Assembly: GCA_003049465.1 (NCBI GenBank)
Contig: PYSS01000064.1
Span: 159,662-223,661 of the forward strand
Direction of reading: 5' to 3'
Source: Magnaporthiopsis rhizophila
Lineage: Eukaryota; Ascomycota; Sordariomycetes; Magnaporthales; Magnaporthaceae
Length of the DNA stretch: 64,000 nt
This document shows positions 54,767-64,000 of this stretch, in pieces. Position numbers and translations under genes: made by a program. The notes under the pieces were generated by a model that made no database searches, had not been told where the DNA came from, and saw only the letters and a list, made by a program, of their open reading frames with translations. Position 1 is the first letter of the stretch; each line of letters starts with the position of its first letter.

Positions 54767-55879
54767 TTACCAAACCAACTCGGTGGAAGTAGTAGCGCCG
54801 GCGTCGACAGTGAGGACAGACCCCGTGATCCAGCGCGCCTCATCGCCAGCCATGAACCGCACGGCGGCGGCGCAGTCCCACGCGTTCCCCTCGGTGCGCA
54901 GCAGGCTTCGGTTCCGGCGGGCCTCGCGCATCTCCGGGCTCATTGCCACGGTGAAGCGGCCGTCGTCGTCACCAACGTCATCGCCATAGGCCACCATGGG
55001 CGTGTACAGCATCCCGGGGCAGACGCAGTTGACGCGGATGCCGTGGCGGGCGTGGTGGACGGCCATGGCGCGCGTCATATTGACGACGGCGCCCTTGCTG
55101 GTGGGGTAGAGCAGGTGCGGCGTCCCGCCGCGGAGCCCGGCGACGGAGCCGATGTTGACGATGGAGCCGACGCAGTCGTTGTTTTTGTTGTTGCTGTCGT
55201 TGTCAGGCCGTTGCCGTCGCAGCATGGCGGGAATGGCGTACTTGGCCATGTGCATCATGCTCGACACGTTGAGCTCGAGGCTCGTCGCCCACTCGGCGGC
55301 ATCGACCTGCGTCGCGTCCCCTTTTGCGCCGATGGCGCCCACGACGTTGACGAGGATGTCGAGCCGGCCCAGCCGCGCCGTCGTCTCGGCCACGAGACGC
55401 TCGCAGTCGGAAGGGTTGGTCACGTCGCCCGACAGGGCAAGAGCGACGGCGTCCTCTCGATTCTTCCCAGGATGCTCCAGGCGGACGAGCTGGGCCGTCC
55501 GCTCGGCGCGGGCGGGCACGACGTCGACGCAGACGACCGAGGCGCCGGCCTCGGCCAGCAGCACCGCCGTGGCGGCGCCGTTTCCCAGCCCGGCATAGCC
55601 TGCCTCGTGCTCGCGACCGTCGTCGGCTCGACTGCCCGCGCCCGTCACCAGTGCTACCTTGCCGGCGAGGGATCTGGTGGGGCGCCCGGGGTGCTTTGCG
55701 CGCTCGGGCTGGTCGGCAGCGTCGGCAGCGTCGGCAGCTTCGGGCTGCCCGGAGAAATATCTCTCCGATGCACCAGTGCGGCGGACCCGGGCGAGGAGGA
55801 GCTGAGCGTTTTCCTTGATTGTTAGGTCGGTCTTACAGAGAGAGTGTGTGTGACGGCGGTGTGACCACGCGCAAATCAA
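54767..55879 (-). CDS. Short-chain dehydrogenase/reductase
   Basis: A 370-residue classical SDR. The Rossmann segment starts KVALVTGAGSRADD, with the cofactor motif stretched by an insertion before GLGNGAATAVLLAEAGASVV. An Asp after the second strand (VCVDVV) suggests NAD(H) preference. Next come the NVVGAIG motif (NNAG equivalent), Ser in IGSVAG and the catalytic YPTSK. The C-terminus ends TGSVLTVDAGATTSTELVW, as usual for SDRs. About 70 residues precede the domain, including an Ala-Asp-Ala repeat; the ATG at 55879 is used. A GTAAGA...CTAAC...CAG string near the N-terminus would be only 35 nt as an intron, so I left it in. The substrate is unknown. Confidence 0.9.
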   Translation of the reverse strand: MICAWSHRRHTHSLCKTDLTIKENAQLLLARVRRTGASERYFSGQPEAADAADAADQPERAKHPGRPTRSLAGKVALVTGAGSRADDGREHEAGYAGLGNGAATAVLLAEAGASVVCVDVVPARAERTAQLVRLEHPGKNREDAVALALSGDVTNPSDCERLVAETTARLGRLDILVNVVGAIGAKGDATQVDAAEWATSLELNVSSMMHMAKYAIPAMLRRQRPDNDSNNKNNDCVGSIVNIGSVAGLRGGTPHLLYPTSKGAVVNMTRAMAVHHARHGIRVNCVCPGMLYTPMVAYGDDVGDDDGRFTVAMSPEMREARRNRSLLRTEGNAWDCAAAVRFMAGDEARWITGSVLTVDAGATTSTELVW

Positions 55880-57736
55880 AAGCCGGCAACGCTAATGGAA
55901 CCCCCCAATTATCCCGAACATATCCCTGTTTCGTGCAACTGTGCTTTTTCTCTGTTTTTTCCCATCTATTTTTTTTTTTTTTTTTTTTTTTTTTTCAACC
56001 TAACAGTGCCGGCATTTATCTGTGTGTAGCAGATTTGGTCATGCAGGACAAAGGCGAAAGCACACTTCTCCTCATTTGGAAAGATGCCGTGACAGGTCAC
56101 CCTGTCACGCCGGAGCATGACTGATCGAAGACGCCGCGGACTTGCCTTGTGCGTCGGGCCCGGCTGGGTGCCGAGCTTGGTGTGGCTCGGACCCCTGAAG
56201 GCTGCTACGGTCCCGGCCAGCCGAAGCGACCGAGGAGACCGACAGAGCGAGGCGGCGAGCATGGCTAGGGGGGCCTCGGGTTTTTAATGTGCGAGGGCTG
56301 GGCGGGCGGTCTCATGTTGTGTCCCGATCAGCGCAGTCTTTTCTCCGGGAGGGGGCTCTTTCAGCCTGCTTTTCGTTTCCTGACTGTGCCGCGCTGGACC
56401 CGACATGCACGCCGAGCTGGCTCTTGTCTCACTGAATGGGTGGGCCACTTACACAATGGGGGCGGACAAGTCTAACTTGGTCGCCGCTCGCTTTGCTCCG
56501 ACATTGGCGGGCGCTATCTCTTGACCGCAACAACAAAAGTACCGGGCTTAAATTGGTGGCTTCATGATTCACAAAATCCAGCGGCAGCAGCAGCGACTCG
56601 TCCGTAAAAAAAAACAAGGCCGGTTCGGCGGTTGCTGTGCGGGGTTCATGCGCACTGCTGGCGCTGCCGTCGTAGCGCTATTTTCATTGTTACATGCATG
56701 TTGCAAGTCGCTGCACATGCGCTGCACCTGCTGCGGGCGGCTGCGATCCAGTTATCCATTGTTGCACTGCTGCTGCTGATAGGCGCATCTCCAGGCGGGC
56801 GCCTGCCACTCGCAATCCTGCAGCCGTACCTTCCGTCGTTGCATTTCACTGATGCATGTGGAGCGTCTCGCCCGTGGTTATCGGGAAGGTGCTGACGCGA
56901 GTGTGTGGGCATGGATGGGCTCTGCCTTCCCTGTCTGGCCTTCCCCAAAAAAAGTCCGGATGGAGAGACTCCCTTCTCTCGTTTGCACGTTGCTTGACTT
57001 GGCTTTTCTTGTATCCATATCGGGAAAAGCGACTTGACCAAACGAACCAACAGGTCACACTAGTCGCTATCATTTTAATGGCCCTACCTCGGCCAGGACA
57101 GGGTATTACCACATCCCGAGCAGCCGTGGCTGACAGGCGGTATGGGTGGTGGCCCAGATAGTATGTTTTACCCCTTGCTAAAGTCCGATGGGGGAACACG
57201 GGAGATATTTGCCCATCCATCCCATACACCGAGATACCTAGGTACCTACCTAGGTAGGTAGGCCTGAAAGGAGCCAGAGAGAAAGAGTCAGGGACAGGCC
57301 ACTCTGAGCCGTACCTAATTGGTATGGCATTGAGAAATCCAAGGGCGTACAAGTAAACGTCAAACTCCCGCCCCTCCACCTCAGGAGAGAGAGAGAGAGA
57401 GGTTCGGTGCTGAGCGATGCTTGAAACCAAAGACGTGCTGCCACCCTCCAATGTCCCCTGCCTGACATGACTGTCTCCGCTCTCCGGTCTCGTGGGGACC
57501 CTTCTGCGCCCTGGTCCGCCAGGTCCCTGGCGCCTTTGCGGTCGCCCACCTCCAACGCCGTCGTCGCCGGTCAGGCTGGCGATAAAAACCCTCGGGCAAA
57601 GTCGCTGTCGCGGAGGGAGCTCAAGGCGAGGCAACGACGGGGGGATGAAGAGCGAGAAAGGGAGGGCAGCAGCAACCCCGACGCAGCCACCGCCGTCGAC
57701 GCCGCTGCGGTCACCAGCCCTGCAGGCGGAGCAGCC
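55880..57736. other. Divergent intergenic region with poly-T and CCTAGGTA repeats
   Basis: About 1.86 kb between divergent SDR and hydrolase genes. It contains a poly-T run at about 55970-55995 and a palindromic stretch near 57235-57262 built of CCTA/TAGG units. A 90-codon open leader in frame with the hydrolase begins at 57467. No separate gene is supported. Confidence 0.5.
57235..57262. repeat. CCTA/TAGG palindromic microsatellite
   Basis: Overlapping ACCTAGGT palindromes and tandem TAGG units. No function is apparent. Confidence 0.75.
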
Positions 57737-59123
57737 ATGGATTTCTCGCACTTTGGCTTCCCAAGCCGCGAGTGGGAGAGCTTTGTGGCGCAAAACCCCG
57801 CAGCCATCATCGTGCCTCCCATCCCTAGCTCCATCGAGGAGATGAAGCGTCAAGGCAATGCCGTCCGGATCGAGCGCGGCCGGGACCACATCGCCGAAGA
57901 GGGCCTCGCCGATAAGTTCACCACCGCCGACTATACGATCCCGACAAGAGACGGCAGTGCCGTCACCATGCGCGCCTATCGTCCGACTGGCGCCACCAAG
58001 AACCAACCGTTGCCGGCGCTTGTGTGGTTCCATGGCGGAGGCTTCCTTTTTGGGAGCTTAGACGGCGGTACGTTTTTTTTTTCTCTCCTCTCGTCTTCCG
58101 TTGCCTTACCGGCGGGCAACGTTGCTTTCATGACTTGGGGGATACTGCCGTCAAAGTGTCTGCAAAAATATGTATGACGTTACTAAATATGAACGCCATA
58201 CAGAGACATACGTCTGTGGTCTGCTGTGTCACAGGCTCCAATGTGCAGTCCTGCACATCTGCTACCGACACACCCCCGAGTTCACCCACCCGACGGCCCA
58301 CAACGACGCCCACGACGGCTTCGACTTTATCTGCACACATGCCGCAGACCTCGCCGTCGACCGCTCCCGCCTTATCGTAGGTGGCATTTCGTCGGGCGGC
58401 CAGCTGGCGGCCTCGGTGACGTACCGCGAGGTCCTCGCGGCGCGGGGCGGAGCCACATCTGGAGCTAATGGCGTCCAGCGGCAGCAGAGCCCGAGGATAA
58501 GAGGCCAGGTCCTCAGCATCCCCTGGCTCTGTCACCGAGACGCTTACCCCTATCACCTGTTCCGCGACCGCGGCCGGGCCTCGACGATGCAGTGCCTCTG
58601 GGCTCCCGTCACCCCTAAGCCCAGGGCGGATCTGTTCACGGATCTGCTGCGTGTCGAGGACGTCCATGATCGCCTGTCCAATCTCGCACAGGCCAGCGAG
58701 GACGAGCTCACGGGTACAGTGAGAACCGCTCTCGTGAGTGCTGGTATGGATGTTAAGCGCGACGAGGGGCTCATGTATGCCCTCAAGCTAAAGTCTCTAG
58801 GGTAAGCTTTTTCTTCATTTGATGCTCTCAACCTTGTTTAAGTGCAGCCATTCATGTCCACGCATGGCGACAGAGGGGCATTCTTGGCTCGTGGCTTACA
58901 ACTAACGATGCACCGCTTCTTTATGTGCAGAGTTCAGACAAAAGTCCACGTGTTTCCGGGACTTCCACATGCGTTCTACATGTTTCCAGATCTGCCGTCA
59001 AGAGCTCGGTATCACGAGGCGGTTCTCGAGTGTGCGAGGTGGGCGTTTGGCGACGAGCCGGGCCAGAAACAGTGGTATGTTGAGCCGCCACCCATAGAAT
59101 TTGCCGATGATGGCGCGATATAA
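57737..59123 (+). CDS. Alpha/beta hydrolase (HSL/GDXG-type esterase)
   Basis: Three exons (57737-58067, 58204-58801, 58931-59123) give 373 residues from the start MDFSHFGFPSREWESF, which matches how family members begin and has a good context (GCAGCCATGG). An in-frame ATG at 57467 would add 90 low-complexity residues and could be the true start or a leader. Intron 1 (58068-58203) splits codons G|AG, so SLDGG joins ETYVCGLLCHRLQC. Landmarks are the oxyanion-hole WFHGGGF, CYRHTPEFTHPTAHNDAHDG, the nucleophile elbow GGISSGG (Ser in GxSxG), SAGMDVKRDEG (catalytic Asp region) and GLPHAFYMFP (catalytic His). This is the hormone-sensitive-lipase-like family of small-ester hydrolases. The substrate is unknown, and no secretion signal is visible. 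Confidence 0.88.
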
Positions 59124-60109
59124 AATGTATTTGAGGAAGGAGGATGAGATCTCGGCATGTCTTGTATCATGGACTGGAGGATATGAGGAGAAGACTGCAT
59201 ATATATGTCTTTCTCGAAGAGTTGCGGAGCTGTTTGCTTGACAGAGCCTTGTTTTTTTTACCGGACATTTGCCATCCCGACGGAGATTGAAAGGGGTCAG
59301 ATATATGCCTAGATCTCGGGGAAGATCGATGGGAAGGGTGGAGCATAAGCAAGATACACGCATGGGATATCAGGATTCAGGCCTGACAGGATCGAACATT
59401 TGGAGCCGGCCACTCTGTTCTTTTCCATTAGTGTAAAAATATAACGGAGGTTACATTCCCACCTGCGTGGCAGCGGGGCGAAGGATTCCCAGCGACGATG
59501 CTTTTGAGGTTCCTGAATATCGGGCCGAGAAAAAGACACTGCAGGCGTCTTCCATACAAATGGCGGGATTGCACCACGGCTCAGTTGCGCTTCGACCATA
59601 CAAAGGGCGGTGTTGGAGTCGAGGACTTGTATGGACTGAACTGCGGGTCGGATGGCACGGTCAGACACCCGCGGCCCCGTGGCGGGACCAAGCCGTCTGG
59701 CTTGGATCTTGTCGAGGAACATGGAATACTGGTGTGATGGCGACCGCCCCCGTCAGATTAGGAGAGTGAGAGTCAGGTGCGTGCCATCATATATTGCACT
59801 GGCGGGAACCGAATCACTCTCTTTGGCAGGTAGGAGTTGAAGGGTAGCAAGACGAGTTGCACGTTGAAGCTGAACCCAGGGGCCAGCGGGATCGGCGGCC
59901 ACCAGTAAGATATATCCAAAGGGAGCAGCATTCTCTTTTCTTTATTTCCAAGTCAGATTGTGTGTGTACACCGGGCATATACATGAAGGGTTTGAAAAAA
60001 TATTCACAAGAAAAACCAACGGAGGTTGCCAGATGGCCTCTCGTGCCTTGCTCTTTACTGACTGCCATTCAACAAACAGACTTTTTTTTCCGTCGACTAC
60101 GAGAACACC
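59124..60109. other. Convergent intergenic region
   Basis: About 985 bp between the convergent hydrolase and GH74 genes; probably both 3' UTRs. No gene seen. Confidence 0.5.
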
Positions 60110-62766
60110 TTACAGGCACTGCCAATACCAGTCATTCTGCTTGGTGCACGCGTGCGGCGCCGCGCACGACGTCGGTCCCATGTAGCCGATGCCGCCGCAC
60201 TGTCCGTACCTCGGGACCGTTGGCCCGCCGCCGCCGCCGCCGCTGGTTGTGGTTGGTTGCGCCGAGGAGGTCGTGGACGTGGACGCCGTGGCCGAGGTGA
60301 CGCGGGTGGTGCTGGTGCTACCTCCTCCTCCTCCTCCTCCGCTGCCGCCTACGCTTCCCTGCGCCACAAACACGCCGCGGCCGTTGGTGCCGACGTACAC
60401 CTGGCCCGGAACGTTGCCGCTGGCGGCCAGGCGCGCCGACTCCATGCGGCCGAACCCGCGCGCGTCGCCCTGGATGTCGACCCACGGCCCGGCCCCGGCG
60501 TCGGCGCTGGCGTGCAGCCGCTGCCCGCCGGGCCCGTTGCCGAGCGCGTATAGTGTCCATCCGCCGCCCGCACTGCCGCTCTGGCCGATGGCGATATGTC
60601 GCGAGTCGGTGAGCCCCGCAGCGGCGGGAGTAAAAGTCGCGCCCGAGTCGGCGCTGCGGAACACGCCGGCGTCGGTGGACACGAACACGGTGCCTGCGAC
60701 GGCCGGGTGCGCGGCCACGTAGCGGATACTGGTGCCGGCGCCCAGAGAGCCGGCGGCGCGCGCAAAGGTCGCACCGGAGTCGGTGGAGACGTACAGCGCG
60801 GCCGAGCCGGTCGAGGCGACGTAGAATAGGCGCGCGTTGCGCCGGTCGGCCGCCACGGACACGGTGCCGGACAGCGGCGGCGAGGAGGACGGCAAGCCCG
60901 ACACGGCGGAGAAGGCGGCCTGGTTCTGCGAGCGGACGATGGGCCCGTTGGTCGTGGCCCAGAGCACGGTGGACGCGTCGGCCGACAGGGCCGCCACGCC
61001 GCCGTAGTAGTTGGTGTCGGCGCCCGGGTGCGCACTCCAGGTGGCGCCGCCGTCCGAGGAGGTCGCCAGCATCGGCTGGCCCTGCGTCTGCCCCACGCGG
61101 ATCACGCTGGCCGGCTTGGCGCCCGCGTAGTCGACACCCGAGGACGTGACCCAGGTCGGCGCCATCCACGGCCGGGCCGGGCTTTTGGACAGGTCGGCGC
61201 TCGTCTTGTACGTGAAGCCGGCGACGTCGCCAACTGCGGCCAGGAGCTCGGAGCCGCCGGGGGCTGAGGCGAGCTCCAGGACGGCCGTCTCTTCGATCCC
61301 GTCGGCCAGGGACTTGATGGTGACGTTGTGGACCGTGTCCCATTTTGTCAGGTCGTGGCCGCCGAAGACGGTCAGACCGGTGCCCTGGAAAGTGATTTTG
61401 GCATTGGCGTCTGTTACGTCTCCTCTACTGACATGCGAACACAGGGGCTGGAAACTCCTCAGCAGGTATGACTTACATATAACCAGTGGTCACTGTCCGT
61501 CGGGTCAATTTCGAGCGACTCGATCATCCAGCCGAGGCGTTTCGAATCCTGCGAAAGATGGCCCGTCTCGATCCACGGGGCTTTGGAAGCGCTGATGGAG
61601 TAATACTGGTTCATCTCCGGATATGCGGCCCACGCCCACAGCCTCGACCATGTAGCGCCCGAATCGGTGGACCTAAAAATCTGGGCATCCGGCCACCACG
61701 AGTTCAGGGACGCGACCACGAGCGTGCCAGGTTTGAGCATGTCGAGGCCGATGCCGCCGAAGCCGTAGCTGAGGTCCGCCCCCGACACGGGCGTGACGTC
61801 CTTCCACGTCGACTTGGCAAGATCATACCGGTACACGGCGCCTTTGTTGCCATCGAAGGGGCCACTTCCGTCCGTGTAGGTGACGTAGAGCGCCTTCTCG
61901 GCGGGCTGGACCTTGGCCTTGTGCGGGAAGTAGGCCTTGGGCTGGCCAGCGACGGGGGCCCAGGTGCTTCCTCCATCGTTGGTGACGTACACGGAAGCCG
62001 TGATGTTGTCCGCGGTGCCGACAAAGATGCGGGACGTGGCGCCAGAGCCGGACAGGACGGGCGAGGTGGGGTCGAAGGTCACCCAGGCCAGGCCCTGGAT
62101 ATCGCTGTTGTAGCCGGAAGTGTCGGCCGGATTTTGGACATATGTGCCGACGGCGGTGAATGAGGTCACCTTGAAGAAGGTGACGCCGCCGTCGGTGCTT
62201 TTCCACAAGCCTTTGCCGCTGCGGGCGCCGAAGAAAAGGATCTTGCCGTTGTTGGGGTCCACGGCGAGACGCTCGCCCATGCCGCGTCCGGGCATGTTGC
62301 CTCCGACCTTGAAGGGAAGGGTGGAAACGGACCAGGTGGCGCCCTTGTCGGAGCTGCGTATAATCGAGCCATTATCGGGATCCCAACTGTTGGTGTAAAG
62401 TCCGGTGGCGGCGTAGACCTTGTTGGCGTCTTTAGGGTCAAGCGCAACCGCGTCGACTCCCCATTTGTTCCTGAGTGCTGGTCAGTCGATGCTCTTCCCA
62501 GACTGAGAGTATATAAACAGAGGCATATACCACCCGGCGTTGGTGGCAAGGCTATCAGTGACTGGAGTCCAGGAGTCATCCGAGTTGAGCCTGTAGAGAC
62601 CACCAATGTCGGTCCGCGCGTACGCAACCCCCTTGGCAGTCGGGTGGAAGACAATCCCGGGGACAAAGCCTCCACCTCCACCGATCTTGACGTTCTTCCA
62701 GGTGAAGGCAGCCTGAATGGGGGCTACCGCTGTAGCGAGCAGCGGGAGAGCGGAGAGGATCCTCAT
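60110..62766 (-). CDS. Secreted GH74 xyloglucanase with C-terminal CBM1
   Basis: Three exons (62766-62531, 62470-61477, 61384-60110) give 834 residues. Introns of 60 and 92 bp are GT-AG, the first with a CTGAC branch. A signal peptide (MRILSALPLLATAVAPIQA) precedes FTWKNVKIGGGGGFVPGIVF, the start of the GH74 two-propeller catalytic module. ARTDIGGLYRL carries the Asp that is catalytic in the family, and GDVAGF in the second half corresponds to the second acidic site. Bacterial-neuraminidase-type repeats (STDGGVTFFKV, STDSGATWSRL, SADSGATFTPA) mark propeller blades. A Gly/Ser/Thr linker leads to a family 1 cellulose-binding module (YGQCGGIGYMGPTSC ... WYWQCL) with four Cys and the aromatic residues. 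The enzyme is expected to cut xyloglucan in plant cell walls. Endo- versus reducing-end-specific mode cannot be told here. Confidence 0.95.
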
Positions 62767-64000
62767 GTTCGAAGGCCCTCAGGACAAGTGACCAGAAACT
62801 GTCCAGGAGGATGAGGGAGGCGGTTGCTGTGGCGGGGACGACAAAGTGACATCAGGGCTACGGGAGACGCCCTTGATATAGGCCAGGCACAGGGCACAGT
62901 TGCATCATTCCGAGCCCGAAAGCTTGGGAACAGCGGCACGAGCAAGCGGATGTCTGCGGGACGGAAGATTTGGACTTTGCAGGTTGCAGTCTCGGAAGAC
63001 AAAATGGTACTTGATTCTTCTGCTGCTGGGCCGTGTTTCCGAGGCATAATGGCAGGGCAGCATTCGACTGCAGCGCGCAGAGGCCAGATTTCCACGAATG
63101 GGAGCCATTGCTGATGTGCTTGTAAACACTAAGCATGTGTTTGCGGTAGAAAACAACATCAGTTCTGGTCGGAAGAAGAGGAGAACGTGGGATGGGCCTT
63201 CGGGAGGGAAGCCTCCGGGCTCGCTTGGTTCTTTGGTGGTAGCCCCTGATTCTTAGTCATTGAAGTTGACACGAGCAAATTTCGGGGGTAAGAAAGCGCT
63301 GCTATTCTGCGGGCTACGCCGTCGGGCACATTGCCGTCGTCGTCCTGTGGCAAGTCTGGCGGCAACTACACAATCCATGCGTCGCACAGGTAGGTGTTCT
63401 ATTGCTGTGTCTCTGTCAAGCGCACAGTAAATTGAGTGGTGGTTTAGTTTGTACCTTTGTATTCTCCCTACCTGCCTCATGCAGCCTTGACATGCAAGCT
63501 CCTGACACTCCACACGTGGTCCATGTGTCTGTCTTGCGGAGACAAGTTGCGGAGAAAGCTCTCGCCGAAAAGCAGTACTCCAGACCGAGACACCAGGCAT
63601 CCACACCAAGTCGGTTAAGGCGTCACTCAGGTGGCCTTCCCCGCAGTTTGAGCAGCCCCGCGCTGTCTCCCCGCGTCATGGTGGGTCACGCGTTGGTCAT
63701 CATCAGGACTGGAGGATCAACCGTGGTTGTGGAGCCGCTAGGCCACCTGCCCCTTGTCTAAAGATCAAGGCGGGTGGCAAGCGGGAAGGGGCGGCTTTAG
63801 TGAGACATCTGGTCCACTCGGCTGCTTCTTCCCCAACTGCAACACCGTCAATCTGTCGCCGAGCTGATTTCTCGCCTGGTTATTTAAGCCATCAGTCACG
63901 GCGACTAGGCACTGCTGGCTGACTTGTAGAGCAAAGCGCGGGCGCTCAAGCAAAGCTCGCCCTTGAAGCTCAGGGCGCGACCCGGTCAGCTGTAGTAGCT
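62767..64000. other. GH74 upstream region, no gene seen
   Basis: About 1.2 kb to the end of the window. It should hold the GH74 promoter. No recognisable gene; a poorly supported minus-strand frame near 63253-63609 looks random. Confidence 0.5.
62832..62881 (-). promoter_or_regulatory. Candidate GH74 core promoter (TATA-like, CreA-like)
   Basis: On the GH74 sense strand a CTATATCAAG element lies near 62873-62881, about 110 bp upstream of the start codon, and could serve as a TATA box. A GCGGGG site at about 62832-62837 on the plus strand fits the CreA consensus SYGGRG, which would agree with carbon repression of a plant-wall enzyme. Both are short matches and unproven. Confidence 0.35.

Noticed and set aside
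55810..55850. A 35-nt intron in the SDR N-terminus (GTAAGA...CTAAC...CAG)
   Set aside because: The signals are good, but the length is below that of any other intron here and the frame is open without splicing.
54767..59123. SDR and esterase as a secondary-metabolite cluster
   Set aside because: There is no backbone synthase, tailoring P450, transporter or pathway regulator nearby, and the neighbours are housekeeping genes.
60318..61343. Long alternative frames over the GH74 exon
   Set aside because: Arg-rich out-of-frame reads of a verified catalytic exon.

Overview
This window is nuclear DNA from a filamentous ascomycete (Pezizomycotina), most likely a Sordariomycete. The evidence is short spliceosomal introns (mostly 60-150 bp) with GT-AG ends and CTRAY branch points, GC-rich third codon positions, a seven-exon beta-tubulin gene with clustered 5' introns, a CPC1/Gcn4-type bZIP gene, and a secreted GH74 xyloglucanase ending in a fungal CBM1. 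Order and species are not resolved. One 32-N assembly gap lies inside a poly-A tract at about 34 kb.

Layout. 0-3 kb: non-coding, rich in simple repeats. 3.0-3.6 kb: a small, partly resolved gene on the minus strand. 4.0-5.2 kb: a CWC16/Yju2-type splicing factor. 5.7-7.65 kb: beta-tubulin. 8.5-14.2 kb: an accessory island of three damaged genes: a DUF7580-type protein with an in-frame stop, an acuF-like C2H2 zinc-finger protein with frameshifts and a stop, and an APH-fold phosphotransferase-like gene with two homopolymer frameshifts. 16.8-20.95 kb: a long disordered protein of unknown function. 21-30.4 kb: a 9.4-kb stretch with no supportable gene. 30.4-32.8 kb: GCN20 (ABC-F). 34.6-36 kb: the CPC1/Gcn4 bZIP factor, convergent with GCN20. 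38.7-40.4 kb: a membrane protein. 41.4-42.6 kb: ketopantoate reductase. 43.2-45.5 kb: an ADA2/ADGF-like deaminase. About 46.3 kb: a fragment of an FKBP isomerase. 47.2-50.8 kb: HIR1 histone chaperone subunit. 52.4-54.5 kb: an unknown protein with a His-rich tail. 54.8-55.9 kb: a short-chain dehydrogenase. 57.7-59.1 kb: an HSL-type alpha/beta hydrolase. 60.1-62.8 kb: the secreted GH74-CBM1 xyloglucanase. The last 1.2 kb holds nothing I can support.

How the genes relate. Most are unlinked housekeeping genes. The striking pairing is GCN20 beside the Gcn4 orthologue. Gcn20 helps activate Gcn2, and Gcn2 controls translation of Gcn4/CPC1 through upstream ORFs. The CPC1 upstream region here carries a consensus Gcn4/CPC1 binding site and a short uORF, and I could not find an in-frame ATG for the main protein. 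Several genes needed splicing to read correctly: tubulin, the deaminase, HIR1, the reductase, the hydrolase and GH74. Exon coordinates are given in each entry.
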